The notes: a model not told the origin generated them from the letters alone. A DNA stretch of 64,000 bases from Cohnella phaseoli (GCF_003386235.1 NZ_QRDZ01000006.1:1-64000); one strand, 5' to 3'; counted from the first letter of the stretch, positions 35,096 to 44,219 are shown. Numbers and translations are program-made.

Positions 35096-35969
35096 GCGCT
35101 TCCACTCCCTTGGCCGTAAAGAACATAATTTCTTCCAGCGTCGGACGTTCGATACGGGCGTGCCCGGCAAACAACCGCTCGGCTTCCAGCCGGTCCCCGG
35201 TCAACCCTTCAAACCCGGATGAGGTTTCCCGAATGCCTGCGAAGATGCGGCGGACGTCCGCGTCCAGCAATTCCTTGTTTGCCTTGACGATAGCGTAGCG
35301 ATCAAAGATTCGTTCCTTCGATTCATGAAATACCAGTTCCCCTCGATTAAGAAAGGCGATATAGTCCGCGACGCGATCGAGATCGGTCGTAATGTGCGTG
35401 GAAAACAAAATCGACATGCGTTCGTCCAGCATCAGCTCGGATAAAATCTCAAGCAGTTCCCGGCGAAACACGGGATCGAGCCCGGCGGTTGGCTCATCCA
35501 TAATCAGGAGATCGGCATGATGAGATAGAGCGAAGGCTAGGCTCAGCTTCATTTTCATCCCTTTTGACAGGCTGCGGATTTTCGCTTTGGCCGATAGTTC
35601 GAAACGGTCGAGATATCTGCCGAATTGTTGTTCATCCCATCGCTTATAGAATGGCGCGTAGACGCTTCTCATTGCATCGACGGTCAGATGCTCGTAATAG
35701 CTGCAATCGTCGGCGACATAGCCGATTCGCTCCTTGATCTCCGCTTCATGGGTCGCATGCTCCTGTCCGAAAACTCGGACGTTTCCGTCCTCGGGAAGGG
35801 ACATGCCCATCATCAGCTTGATAAGCGTGCTTTTACCCGCGCCATTCGCGCCGATAAGCCCGGTAATAAAGCCCTGCTTAACATCCATCGTTACGTCCTT
35901 CAGCTCGAAGCGCTTATACTTTTTGGTTAGGCGGCTGACCTCGATAACCGAATTTTCGTTCACGTTCAA
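35088..35969 (-). CDS. ABC transporter ATP-binding protein
   Basis: A 293-residue ATPase. Walker A is GANGAGKST (about 38-46), the signature is the variant RSLSKGMKMKLSLA, Walker B is LLIMDEPTAGLDP and the switch His is in STHITTDLD. The C-terminal 80 residues are an extension common in ABC-2-type exporters. The TTG at 35969 overlaps the GntR stop (TTGA); a GTG at 35963 is nearly as good. It works with the permease encoded next. It resembles the YtrB group of the GntR-ABC operons. Confidence 0.85.
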   Translation of the reverse strand: MNVNENSVIEVSRLTKKYKRFELKDVTMDVKQGFITGLIGANGAGKSTLIKLMMGMSLPEDGNVRVFGQEHATHEAEIKERIGYVADDCSYYEHLTVDAMRSVYAPFYKRWDEQQFGRYLDRFELSAKAKIRSLSKGMKMKLSLAFALSHHADLLIMDEPTAGLDPVFRRELLEILSELMLDERMSILFSTHITTDLDRVADYIAFLNRGELVFHESKERIFDRYAIVKANKELLDADVRRIFAGIRETSSGFEGLTGDRLEAERLFAGHARIERPTLEEIMFFTAKGVEAHV

Positions 35970-36352
35970 TCCTCTCCCTCCAATTCCTTGTAAAGCAGCC
36001 GAATATGGGCGACAAGCTCCTCCAGCGGCATGTTCAGCGAACGGCTTTCCTGAACGGCCTCGATCAGGGTTCCTTCTAGCAGCCGCAGCCTCTGCTCTCG
36101 AATAAATTGCGGATTCGCGCCGGATACGAACGAGCCTTTCCCGACGACGGAATCGATCAGACCTTCCTTCTCCAACTCCTCGTAGGCCCGCTTGGTCGTA
36201 ATGACACTGATCTGCAAGTCTTTGGCCAACTGTCGAATGGACGGCAGCAGATGGCCCGGTGTGATTTCCCCGTTCAAAATCGACTGACGGATTTGGCGGA
36301 CAATCTGCCCGTAGATCGGTTCGTCGGATGCGTTAGATAAAATGATATTCAT
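35966..36352 (-). CDS. GntR-family repressor, YtrA subfamily
   Basis: A 128-residue short GntR regulator. The N-terminal winged helix (about 8-75) has EPIYGQIVRQIRQSILNGEI, LPSIRQLAKDLQIS and KRAYEELEKEGLI. The C-terminal 50 residues form the short helical dimer domain of the YtrA group. The start ATG at 36352 follows GGAGGCG; longer readings run into A+T-rich promoter sequence. It heads the operon with an ABC ATPase and permease, the usual arrangement in which the repressor controls its own operon. Confidence 0.88.
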   Translation of the reverse strand: MNIILSNASDEPIYGQIVRQIRQSILNGEITPGHLLPSIRQLAKDLQISVITTKRAYEELEKEGLIDSVVGKGSFVSGANPQFIREQRLRLLEGTLIEAVQESRSLNMPLEELVAHIRLLYKELEGED

Positions 36353-36368
36353 GGCGCCTCCGTATATT

Positions 36369-36400
36369 GTGTATTTACCGTATATATATAATATATACAC
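36369..36400 (-). promoter_or_regulatory. Likely operator/promoter of the GntR-ABC operon
   Basis: GTGTAT (36369-36374) and ATACAC (36395-36400) flank an A+T-rich centre with alternating TA. On the minus strand TATATT and TATAAT-like -10 choices lie inside it. A dyad over the promoter, 17 bases upstream of the GntR start, fits autorepression. Confidence 0.55.
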
Positions 36401-36454
36401 TTGAAATAAAATAAGTCAATACGAAACGAACCTGTTTATCTCCGAAGGAGAAAC

Positions 36455-36493
36455 TTTACGTTCGCTTAACGAGAAACGAACGAATGGAAAACA
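36455..36493 (+). promoter_or_regulatory. PhoP-box-like array before the CBS-chemoreceptor gene
   Basis: Hexamers every 11 bp: TTTACG (36455), TTAACG (36466), CGAACG (36477) and AAAACA (36488). It ends 80 bases before the ATG at 36574. Two of four are near-consensus for PhoP; the rest are weak. It supports membership of the gene in the Pho regulon only in combination with the other arrays. Confidence 0.45.
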
Positions 36494-36573
36494 ATCTTTT
36501 GTTAGTTTCAGAAGTAGGAAAAATATTCTTGTTGAAATCTCGTAGTCTATCACTCATTAACGAGGTGATCTAG

Positions 36574-37767
36574 ATGGCAACGAACGTGCTTGTCGCGGAA
36601 TCTCGCGCCGTTAAGAAGAACGATGCGCCGCGCTCGGAAAGCGTCTCCCGCCGTCAAGACAGGACGTCAGTCCCGTCCATGCATGAAATGATCCCGTCCG
36701 TGGCCGTCAAGGATTGGGCGCGAAGCTGCCCGGTCATCGGCCCCGATCAGAGGGGCGACGAACTGGTCGATTTGTTCCGCCGGCAAAATCAATTCGAATG
36801 CGTCGTGATTTGCGATGAGGGCAAACGGCCGATCGGATTGATGATGAAGGATCGGTTTTTCCGCCGCTTAGGTACGTTGTACGGCCTTTCCTTATATGGG
36901 CACCAGCCTGTCTCCCACCTGATGGACAAAAAACCGATGATCGTCGAATTGTCCATCGATCCGCAGGAACTGATCGATCAAACGCTGTCCCGCTCGGAGG
37001 AAACGTTCTATGACGCCGTGCTGCTCACCGATCGCGGCAAGTTCGCGGGCGTGCTGACGGTAAACGATTTGCTGAACATCTCCAGGCTGCTGCAGCGCGA
37101 GGCGGTCAATCGGCAAATCCGCACGATCCGCGATACCGAGACGATGATCGAGAACATTCACGACTCGGTTGAACGGGTTGCGGAAGCGACGAGCGAAGCT
37201 CAGTCTTGCAGCGAGCGGATCAGTGAAATTACTGATCAGGGACGCGGGCAGCTGGAGGAAATGCTGAAGCTGTTCAAGCTTTGGTCGATGAATGCGGACA
37301 AGCAAGAGAAGGCGGCTTCGCAGCTTACGGATAGAACGTCGTCCGTTGACGGCATCGTTCGGTTGATCGCGGATTTGGCGGATCAGTGCAACCTGTTGGC
37401 GGTAAACGCCACGATCGAAGCGGCAAGAGCCGGAGAGCACGGCAGAGGCTTCGGCGTCGTTGCCGGAGAGATCCGCGCGCTGGCGGATCAAACGAAGCGT
37501 TCCGCCGGACAGATCGCTGGTCTGGTCCGGTCGATGTCGGAGGCGGTTCAAGTGTCGGCCGGCTTGGCTGGAGAAGGCAAGCAGGGGGCGGACAAAGGCG
37601 TGTACAGGGTCAAGAAAACCGAGGATACGTTCGCACAGCTGTGGAGCTCGTCGGAGATGAACCGGGAAGCGGCAACGCTTCTGCAGACGGCCTCTGCGGC
37701 AGCCAAGGGCAAGTCCGAAGAAGTGCGTCTGGAATTCCGCAAGCTGATCGGTCAGATCGGTTCCTAA
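36574..37767 (+). CDS. Cytoplasmic CBS-pair chemoreceptor-like protein
   Basis: A 397-residue soluble protein. After a polar leader (1-45) comes a CBS pair (about 48-170, with [21 protein letters not shown] and [19 protein letters not shown]). A coiled coil and a methyl-accepting chemotaxis signalling domain follow (about 185-395). The receptor hairpin tip is [23 protein letters not shown] followed by [18 protein letters not shown]. No membrane span is seen. CBS pairs usually bind adenine nucleotides, so the receptor may report energy or nucleotide state to CheA. Its CBS pair resembles the one in the GGDEF protein at 57984. A PhoP-box-like array lies upstream. Confidence 0.85.
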   Translation: MATNVLVAESRAVKKNDAPRSESVSRRQDRTSVPSMHEMIPSVAVKDWARSCPVIGPDQRGDELVDLFRRQNQFECVVICDEGKRPIGLMMKDRFFRRLGTLYGLSLYGHQPVSHLMDKKPMIVELSIDPQELIDQTLSRSEETFYDAVLLTDRGKFAGVLTVNDLLNISRLLQREAVNRQIRTIRDTETMIENIHDSVERVAEATSEAQSCSERISEITDQGRGQLEEMLKLFKLWSMNADKQEKAASQLTDRTSSVDGIVRLIADLADQCNLLAVNATIEAARAGEHGRGFGVVAGEIRALADQTKRSAGQIAGLVRSMSEAVQVSAGLAGEGKQGADKGVYRVKKTEDTFAQLWSSSEMNREAATLLQTASAAAKGKSEEVRLEFRKLIGQIGS

Positions 37768-37769
37768 AT

Positions 37770-37808
37770 TTAACAATCGGAAAATGATTCCACAATAGCA
37801 GCTTTACA
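37770..37808 (+). promoter_or_regulatory. PhoP-box-like array before the first pst operon
   Basis: TTAACA (37770) and TTTACA (37803) are consensus hexamers exactly 33 bp apart; the in-phase hexamers between (AAAATG 37781, ACAATA 37792) are poor. TTTACA with CTATAG (37826-37831, 17-base spacer) could also be a sigma-A promoter. The array ends 67 bases before the start at 37876. Confidence 0.45.
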
Positions 37809-37875
37809 AATCGGGACTATACTCACTATAGCAATGAGAGAAATTTACCATATTCCAGAAGGGTGATAGGTGTCG

Positions 37876-39291
37876 ATGGTGCTTAAGAAGGCGTCCCTGG
37901 CAACAGTATTGGCGTTATCCGTAGGAACTGCTTCCGTTGGAGCGGTATCCGCAGCGACAGCAACGGCGGCAAGTACGACGCAGTTGGCAAGCTCCGCTTA
38001 TTTTGTTAACGGAACTGCGGTTCAACTCGGTACAATTGCGGAGAAAGGCAAAACGCTTGTGTCGCTTAGAGATTTAAGCTCGAAGCTGGGCGTTAAGGTG
38101 CACGTTGAGAGCGGAGCGATCCTAGCGAAGCTGAACGGCCACACGGTGGAGCTGAAATCCGGCAGCGGCGTGCTCAAGGTCGACGGAGCGGAGCAAAAGC
38201 TGGACGTTGCGGTCAAAAACGTCAAAGGCATCACCTACGTTGAACTGCAAGCCTATGTAGAAGCGCTGGGCGCCAGCCTGTATAAGGACGAGACCGGCAC
38301 GATCTGGATCGACGCCAAGCTGCTTGCGAACGTGGATCGCATTCAATGGGTAGACGCCCAAAGGTACATCGCATCCCAAGAGACAGAATCGGGAAGAGCC
38401 GACTATCTGGTCGAGGCGACCACCGGCAAGTATCGCCTGCTGGATATTGCGGCTGACGCTTCCGATCTGGTTTTGTCGCCAAACGGGGATAAAGCGGCTT
38501 ACACGAATGCCAACGGTCAAGTATCGGTACTTGATTTGACCAAAATAAGCCGCCCTGTCGTCGTCAGCAACGACACGAACATCAAGCCCGAGCTGGTCTG
38601 GTCTGCAGACGGTAAGAGCATTTTCTTCCTGCAAGGGGATAAGGGGAGCGTAATCGCGAAGCTGGATCCCGAGATTAATAAGATTACGAAAATTTTGGAC
38701 GACAAGGTCGACTATAAGGCGAACCTGGAAGTGTCCGCGGACGGCAAGACGTTTACTTATACGGTAACGAAGCCCGGTTCGGTTGTGGCCGACGGCTCCA
38801 AGCCGGTAGAGGCGGACGACGTGGCCATCGACATGAAGGGAACGGAGCCGCAAATCTATCAATTCACGGTCGATCCGACGGTGAAAGAGAACAAAGCGGT
38901 GCAGCTGACGACTTCGGTCGACGACAAAGTATTCGTACATGCCGCAGCGGACGCATCGAGCGTCGTGTACGTCAGTGTGAGCGGCGACGCCGCCGCCAAA
39001 TCCGCGCTGGTTCAAGTCGGCAAGGATAAGAAAACGGCGCCGTTGTATAACGAGCAAGACGTATATCAAGCGGAGTACTCGGGCGGAAAATGGTACTTGC
39101 TGACAGAAGGCGACGGAACGAATCCGTTCGTCTACGAAGTAGATCCGGCCGCCGGTTCGGCCAAGCAGCTGCATACATTGTCTGAGGATGTTAGCGAAAT
39201 ATTCGTCAAAGAAGGCGCGCCACTGGCCGTCATTCGCGACGGACGCGTATTCCTGGATCAGAACGGGCACTGGAAGCCGGTTTCCCGTTAA
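37876..39291 (+). CDS. Secreted copper-amine-oxidase-N and propeller-like protein
   Basis: A 471-residue exported protein. A signal peptide (about 1-28, ending AVSA) is followed by a copper-amine-oxidase N-terminal-like domain (about 40-145, with YFVNGTAVQLG, KTLVSLRDLSSKLGVKVH and GITYVELQAYVEALGAS). From about 150 come repeated beta blades of WD40/TolB style (VLSPNGDKAAYTNANGQVS, VWSADGKSIFFLQGDKG, EVSADGKTFTYTVTK). No catalytic site is seen. It starts at the ATG at 37876 (GTG at 37870 is possible) and lies 29 bases before pstS1, so it is probably the first gene of that operon. A role in capturing or sensing extracellular phosphate is only a guess. Confidence 0.8.
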   Translation: MVLKKASLATVLALSVGTASVGAVSAATATAASTTQLASSAYFVNGTAVQLGTIAEKGKTLVSLRDLSSKLGVKVHVESGAILAKLNGHTVELKSGSGVLKVDGAEQKLDVAVKNVKGITYVELQAYVEALGASLYKDETGTIWIDAKLLANVDRIQWVDAQRYIASQETESGRADYLVEATTGKYRLLDIAADASDLVLSPNGDKAAYTNANGQVSVLDLTKISRPVVVSNDTNIKPELVWSADGKSIFFLQGDKGSVIAKLDPEINKITKILDDKVDYKANLEVSADGKTFTYTVTKPGSVVADGSKPVEADDVAIDMKGTEPQIYQFTVDPTVKENKAVQLTTSVDDKVFVHAAADASSVVYVSVSGDAAAKSALVQVGKDKKTAPLYNEQDVYQAEYSGGKWYLLTEGDGTNPFVYEVDPAAGSAKQLHTLSEDVSEIFVKEGAPLAVIRDGRVFLDQNGHWKPVSR

Positions 39292-39320
39292 TCGAAACCC
39301 CATATCGAGAGGAGAAAAAA

Positions 39321-40178
39321 TTGACTATGAAATGGTTCAAATCGTTATCCGTCGCCGCACTGGCGATTGCTATGGTCGCAACATCGGTATCCGCTGCCGG
39401 AGCGGCAAGCTCCCTGAAGGGCAAAATCGTCATCAACGGTTCCTCCGCGCTGCTGCCGCTGACGCTGCAAGCCGCCAATGAATTTAAAAAGCTGAATCCG
39501 AAAGTTAAAATCTCCGCTTCCGCGGCAGGCTCCATCACGGGTCCGCAATCGGTCCGCAAAGGCATCGCCGACATCGGCGCCGTCGACTGGGACGCTTCCC
39601 AGGACGTGCCGGGCTTCAAGAAGTTCGACGGCCAAGTCGCGCACAAAGTCGCCATCATTCCGTTCGCTGCCGTCGTGAACAAAAACGTAAAAGTCGACGA
39701 CCTGTCGACGAAGCAACTGCAAGATATTTTCTCCGGTAAAGTGACGAACTGGAAAGACGTAGGCGGAGACGACGCCGACATCATCGTCGTCAATCGCGCA
39801 TTCGGCTCCGGCACTCGCGTCAACTTCCAAATGAAAGCTCTGCAAGGCACGGACTTCATCAGCAAAGGCAACAACTATAAAGAAGTCAAATCGAGCGGCG
39901 ATATGAAGACGGCTGTCGAAACGACGCCTAACGCGATCGGCTACATCGACCTCGTCTACGTGACCAGCAACATGAAGGCAATGAAAATTAACAAAGTGGC
40001 TCCGACGGAAGCTAACGTAGTCAACGGAACTTATAAAGTATGGGGCTATGGCTATTACATGACGAAGGGCGAGCCGAACGAAGTGACGAAAGCGTTCATC
40101 GAGTATATCCAGAGCGCGAAGTTCCAAAACGGCTCCTTGAAGAAGCTGAAGTTCATTCCGATCTCCGCGGTTAAGTAA
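39321..40178 (+). CDS. pstS: Phosphate-binding protein PstS1 (non-lipoprotein)
   Basis: A 285-residue substrate-binding protein of the Pst phosphate transporter. A signal peptide (about 1-28, ASVSAAGAAS region) lacks a lipobox Cys, unlike PstS2 at 43216, so it may be released or held otherwise. PBP-like motifs are clear: INGSSALLPLTLQAA, GIADIGAVDWDAS and NRAFGSGTRVNF, the last two forming the phosphate site. The start is TTG at 39321, with AGGAG 7 bases upstream; ATG at 39327 is the alternative. pstC1 follows after a hairpin. Confidence 0.88.
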   Translation: MTMKWFKSLSVAALAIAMVATSVSAAGAASSLKGKIVINGSSALLPLTLQAANEFKKLNPKVKISASAAGSITGPQSVRKGIADIGAVDWDASQDVPGFKKFDGQVAHKVAIIPFAAVVNKNVKVDDLSTKQLQDIFSGKVTNWKDVGGDDADIIVVNRAFGSGTRVNFQMKALQGTDFISKGNNYKEVKSSGDMKTAVETTPNAIGYIDLVYVTSNMKAMKINKVAPTEANVVNGTYKVWGYGYYMTKGEPNEVTKAFIEYIQSAKFQNGSLKKLKFIPISAVK

Positions 40179-40218
40179 CGCTCGCCGCCAACGACGATTC
40201 AACCGATTGAACATTCGC

Positions 40219-40261
40219 GAAGAAACCAGCGAAGCGGCTCCCTCGCCAAGCTGGTTTCTTC
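40219..40261 (+). other. Hairpin between pstS1 and pstC1
   Basis: GAAGAAACCAGC (40219-40230) and GCTGGTTTCTTC (40250-40261) are perfectly complementary, 12 bp with a 19-base loop. Only a short T-rich arm follows, so it is a stabiliser or partial terminator. It would leave pstS1 more abundant than the permease genes. Confidence 0.75.
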
Positions 40262-40280
40262 ATGGGAGGAACTTGAATTT

Positions 40281-41246
40281 ATGCAACTGGATACGTCGGC
40301 ACGTCCGTCGATCGTCAGCCCGAACACGAGCGATTTGGGCGGCAGCATCAAAGCGGGCTCAGGTCGTTCCTTCGACAGGAAAAACAGACTTCTTGTTTAC
40401 AATCGCTTTTTCAAAATCGCCTGCATCGCCAGCGCGGTATTCGTCTGCCTGATTCTGTTCGCGATTCTGTTCCTGATGTTTCGCACGGGGGTGCTGACGT
40501 TCCGCGACGTCTCCCCGATGACGTTCTTCTTCTCGACGGACTGGACTCCAGAAGAGGATCGCTACGGCGCTTTCGTGTTTATTTTCGGCACGTTTGCTTT
40601 AACGCTTCTAACGTTGCTTATTTCGGTGCCTCTGTCGGTCGTCATCGCCGTATTTCTGGCCGATATCGCGCCGAATTGGCTGCGCAATCTGCTTCGTCCA
40701 GTTCTGGACCTGCTGGTCGGCATTCCGTCCGTCGTCTACGGATTTCTCGGACTTACGATTCTTATTCCCTTGCTTAGAGACGTAACCGGTACGAATATGG
40801 GCGACGGCATTCTGGCCGCTGCGATCGTGTTGACGATTATGGTGCTGCCGACGATTAGCCGGGTGAGCGACGATGCGATCAGCGCGGTACCGCGAAAATA
40901 TAGAGACGCTTCCTATGCGCTTGGCGCCACCCGCTTTCAGACGATCTTCAAGGTGACGATCCCGGCGGCACGCAGCGGCATCATGTACGGCGTCATTCTC
41001 GGGATGGCCCGCGCGATCGGCGAGACGATGGCCGTCGTCATGGTTATCGGCAATACGCCGCAGCTGGCCGATGCGCTGTTCAAGCCGACTTCGGTACTGA
41101 CGAGCAACATCGTCATGCAGATCGCCAACGTGCCGTTCGATTCGACCTGGAATAACGCGCTCTATATGATGGGCTTCCTGCTGCTCGTGATTTCCCTGTT
41201 GATGATCGTTCTCGTGCGACTGCTGCAAAGGGGGGCTGTTCGATGA
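40281..41246 (+). CDS. pstC: Phosphate ABC transporter permease PstC1
   Basis: A 321-residue inner-membrane permease. An N-terminal polar leader (1-40) is followed by six spans (about 48-72, 97-120, 130-155, 168-190, 235-255 and 293-315). The EAA-like loop reads VPRKYRDASYALGATRFQTIFKV. It pairs with PstA1, whose ATG overlaps the stop (ATGA at 41243). Phosphate import is inferred from family and context. Confidence 0.93.
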   Translation: MQLDTSARPSIVSPNTSDLGGSIKAGSGRSFDRKNRLLVYNRFFKIACIASAVFVCLILFAILFLMFRTGVLTFRDVSPMTFFFSTDWTPEEDRYGAFVFIFGTFALTLLTLLISVPLSVVIAVFLADIAPNWLRNLLRPVLDLLVGIPSVVYGFLGLTILIPLLRDVTGTNMGDGILAAAIVLTIMVLPTISRVSDDAISAVPRKYRDASYALGATRFQTIFKVTIPAARSGIMYGVILGMARAIGETMAVVMVIGNTPQLADALFKPTSVLTSNIVMQIANVPFDSTWNNALYMMGFLLLVISLLMIVLVRLLQRGAVR

Positions 41247-42136
41247 AAAACGCTACAGCGGCTGCTGGCGCCTTCCGTACGAAACGCAGTCTCAATCTGA
41301 TCAACAATCGGCTGTTTACCGCATTCGTATGGGGCGTATCCGCCGCCATCGTCCTGTTTATTCTGGCGCTGCTTTATCTGATTTTGCAGAAGGGCTTGCC
41401 TTCGTTAACCTGGGATTTCATACTCGGTTTGCCGAGCGAGATCGAAGAGGGCGGAGGCATCGGTCCGGCGCTGTTCAACTCGTTCTACATGCTGGCGATT
41501 TCCCTGCTTATCGCAGTTCCGCTCGGTATGGCGGCCGGCATCTATTTGGCGGAATTCGCCCCCGACAACAAGCTCATCGGATTCGTCCGAATTTGCGTGG
41601 AAGGGCTCGCTTCGGTGCCCTCGATTATTTTCGGCCTGTTCGGAATCGCGCTGTTCGTAGAGATGTTCCAGATCGGACTGACGATTGTCGGAGGAGCGAT
41701 CAGCTTGGCGTTCTTGAACCTGCCGGTCATGACGCGGGTGACGGAGGAATCGATCCGCGCCGTTCCGCAGGAGCTAAAGCAGGCTTCGTTCGCGCTTGGC
41801 GCAACGCATCTGCAGACGATTCGCCGAGTGCTTATTCCAACCGCGATCAGCGGCCTGGTCACCGGCATCTGCTTGATTGCCGGACGGGCGTTCGGAGAGA
41901 GCGCGGTCATCATTCTGACCGCAGGGGTGACGACATCGGGCGAAATGTGGGACTTTAACCTGCTCTCGCCGGGAGAGACGCTCGCCGTACACCTCTGGTA
42001 CGTCCAATCGGAGGCGATCGTGCCCGACGCTGTGGCCATTTCCGATAAAGCCGCGGCCGTGCTTGTCTTCGTTATTTTGCTCTTCAATATTGTGTTCCGG
42101 ATTCCGCTGTGGATCAAGGAGCGCAGAAGCAAGTAA
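41243..42136 (+). CDS. pstA: Phosphate ABC transporter permease PstA1
   Basis: A 297-residue permease with six spans and the EAA loop AVPQELKQASFALGATHLQTIRRV. It forms the heterodimeric channel with PstC1. No pstB follows: the next gene is a LysR regulator on the other strand, so this transporter must borrow a PstB, most likely one of the two encoded at 46044-47600. It is full length, ending IPLWIKERRSK. Confidence 0.93.
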   Translation: MKNATAAAGAFRTKRSLNLINNRLFTAFVWGVSAAIVLFILALLYLILQKGLPSLTWDFILGLPSEIEEGGGIGPALFNSFYMLAISLLIAVPLGMAAGIYLAEFAPDNKLIGFVRICVEGLASVPSIIFGLFGIALFVEMFQIGLTIVGGAISLAFLNLPVMTRVTEESIRAVPQELKQASFALGATHLQTIRRVLIPTAISGLVTGICLIAGRAFGESAVIILTAGVTTSGEMWDFNLLSPGETLAVHLWYVQSEAIVPDAVAISDKAAAVLVFVILLFNIVFRIPLWIKERRSK

Positions 42137-42159
42137 GCGCTCATTCGAGAAGCTCGCAG

Positions 42160-43032
42160 TCAAAGATCGAGCAGCGCCTGAATGGCGCGCTCGGCAAGCT
42201 CCGCATTTCCTTCGCGGGCGTTCCGAACGGCGTATAGAGTCCAGTTCTCGGGACGGCCCGGCACATTCGCCGAGGCCGTCTTTCGCGCGTTCTCAGGCAG
42301 CATGCATTCGGGCAAAATAGCGAGTCCGAGTCCTGCTTCGACGGCTTGGACGATCCATTGGGCGGAATCGAACGTGCCGGCGACCGACGCGACGCCATGC
42401 CGGGCGAGCCAAGGCGCGACAAGCTCGGAAAGAGAACGTTCGGCGTGAACGACGAACGGATAGCGTTGAAGCCGCTCCGCAAGCGCGTGATCCGCCGCTC
42501 CGGTCAGCGGGTGATCTACCGGAAGCAGGAGCATGAAGGGGGAGACGAGAAGCTCGATGCTTGGCAGGCGCTCCGGGTCGGCGGATCGGCGTCCCCCGAG
42601 CACAAGATCCAGCTCGCCGAACTCCAGCCGCCGATACAACGTGTCCTCGTCGGCCGTGACAACGGCGATACGGCTGCCGGGGAAGCTTCCGACCCGCGCG
42701 AGCCATCCCATACGGGTCATTGCCGCCTGCGCGCAATCGGTGCAGCCGATGCGCAGAAGGGCGCGTTCATTGTCTCGCAGCTCGCCGATCACCGTCTCGG
42801 CTTCCTCATACAGCGCCCCGATCCGCATCGCATAAGGGAGCAAGCTTTTTCCGGCATCCGTCAGCACCATGCGACCGGCTCTGGCCTCGAACAGCTTGAT
42901 CCCCCATTCCGACTCCATGTTCTTCATATGAAAGCTAATTGTCGGCTGCTTCATGCGCAGCGCGTCGGCCACTGCGGTCACTTGTTTATAGCGATCGATC
43001 AGCTCGACAATTTTCAATTTTAATAGACTCAT
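42160..43032 (-). CDS. LysR-family transcriptional regulator
   Basis: A 290-residue LysR protein. The N-terminal HTH (about 1-60) has VTAVADALRMKQPTISFHMKNMESEWGIKLF. The effector domain (about 88-285) has the LysR fold with DLVLGGRRSADPE and AVEAGLGLAILPECML. The ATG at 43032 has GGAGG at 7 bases; an in-frame TTG six bases earlier overlaps that site. It sits between the two pst gene sets and is divergent from pstS2. It may regulate a pst operon, but LysR genes are not standard Pho regulators. Confidence 0.87.
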   Translation of the reverse strand: MSLLKLKIVELIDRYKQVTAVADALRMKQPTISFHMKNMESEWGIKLFEARAGRMVLTDAGKSLLPYAMRIGALYEEAETVIGELRDNERALLRIGCTDCAQAAMTRMGWLARVGSFPGSRIAVVTADEDTLYRRLEFGELDLVLGGRRSADPERLPSIELLVSPFMLLLPVDHPLTGAADHALAERLQRYPFVVHAERSLSELVAPWLARHGVASVAGTFDSAQWIVQAVEAGLGLAILPECMLPENARKTASANVPGRPENWTLYAVRNAREGNAELAERAIQALLDL

Positions 43033-43101
43033 AATCAATCCTCCGCTTGCGACATGGCGTCATTTAATAAATCTATAATACTATAAATTATATTGAATAT
43101 T

Positions 43102-43140
43102 TATATTTACATTTTTCATTCCGTTAACAAAACGAAAACA
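43102..43140 (+). promoter_or_regulatory. PhoP-box-like array before pstS2
   Basis: Hexamers every 11 bp: TATATT (43102), TTTTCA (43113), TTAACA (43124) and AAAACA (43135). The block from TTTTCA through TTAACA, with TTCCG spacer, closely matches the block before phoP. A TACAAT -10 lies at 43161-43166. The array ends 75 bases before the pstS2 ATG. Confidence 0.65.
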
Positions 43141-43215
43141 TTGCGCGAATGCGCGCCTTCTACAATATGAACTGTCAACAAAAACAAATGAGAGTTGGAA
43201 GGGGAACTATACGAA

Positions 43216-44163
43216 ATGAAAAAGACTGCTTTGCTTCTGATGGTAATGGTATTGACGGTGGTATTGGCCGCATGCGGACAAAACAACAACAATAGCGGAG
43301 GCGCAAGCTCGCCGTCGCCGGAAAGCTCGGCTCCCGCAAGCACGACGCCGGCAAGCGAAAGTCCTGCCGCCGAGCTGTCCGGATCGCTGCTGGCGACGGG
43401 ATCGTCGGCACTGCTGCCGCTGGTTGAGCAAGCTTCGAAGAAGTTCATGGACGGCAATAAAGGCGTATCGATTCAAGTTCAAGCCGGCGGAAGCGGCACG
43501 GGCCTGACGCAAGTATCCGAAGGACAATCCGACATCGGCAACTCCGACGTGTTCGCGGAAGAGAAGCTGGATGCGGACAAAGCGGCCGAGCTCGTTGACC
43601 ACCAAGTGGCGGTAGTCGGAATGGCGGCGGTCGTGCACCCGGAAGTGGGCGTCGACAACCTGACGAAGCAGCAGCTGGTTGATATTTTCACAGGCAAAGT
43701 GACGAACTGGAAAGATCTCGGCGGCAGCGATCAGAAGATTCAGATCATCAACCGTCCTTCCAGCTCCGGTACTCGCGCAACGTTCGAGAAATATGCGCTT
43801 GGTCAGAAGTCCGAAGACCTGCAAGGCTCCATTCAAGAGGATTCCTCCGGTACGGTAAGAAAGCTGGTTGGCGAAACTCCGGGGGCAATTGGATACTTGG
43901 CGCTGAGCTACCTCGACGAATCGATCAAAGTGCTGAAATATGAAGGCGTAGAAGCAACGGTAGACAATGTAGCGAACGGAACGTATCCGGTATGGGCTTA
44001 CGAGCACATGTACACGAAGGGCGAGCCGAGCGAGCTGGCCAAAGCTTTCCTGGACTTCATGCTGAGCGATGAAATCCAAAACGCCGACGTCGTCGAACTG
44101 GGTTACATCCCGGCGAGCCAAATGCAAGTGAAGCGCGACGTGAACGGTACGATCACGAAGTAA
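43216..44163 (+). CDS. pstS: Phosphate-binding lipoprotein PstS2
   Basis: A 315-residue lipoprotein. The signal ends in the lipobox VLAAC at residue 20, followed by a Ser/Ala/Pro linker and the binding domain from about 55. Phosphate-site motifs are ATGSSALLPLVEQA, EGQSDIGNSDVFAEE and NRPSSSGTRATFEK. The ATG at 43216 is used; the frame opens earlier at 43195 but the signal peptide fits only this start. It heads the second pst operon and has a PhoP-box-like array upstream and a hairpin after it. Confidence 0.93.
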   Translation: MKKTALLLMVMVLTVVLAACGQNNNNSGGASSPSPESSAPASTTPASESPAAELSGSLLATGSSALLPLVEQASKKFMDGNKGVSIQVQAGGSGTGLTQVSEGQSDIGNSDVFAEEKLDADKAAELVDHQVAVVGMAAVVHPEVGVDNLTKQQLVDIFTGKVTNWKDLGGSDQKIQIINRPSSSGTRATFEKYALGQKSEDLQGSIQEDSSGTVRKLVGETPGAIGYLALSYLDESIKVLKYEGVEATVDNVANGTYPVWAYEHMYTKGEPSELAKAFLDFMLSDEIQNADVVELGYIPASQMQVKRDVNGTITK

Positions 44164-44182
44164 CAAGTTCCATATCCTAAGC

Positions 44183-44219
44183 CCAATCAAGAGGCGTCCA
44201 CGCTATGCCTCTTGATTGG
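44183..44219 (+). other. Hairpin between pstS2 and pstC2
   Basis: CCAATCAAGAGGC (44183-44195) and GCCTCTTGATTGG (44207-44219) are perfectly complementary, 13 bp. No T-run follows. It occupies the same place as the hairpin after pstS1, though the sequence differs, suggesting the same purpose. Confidence 0.75.

Noticed and set aside
36400..36454. More PhoP hexamers further upstream of 36455
   Set aside because: TTTATC at 36435 is out of the 11-bp phase, so I did not extend the array.
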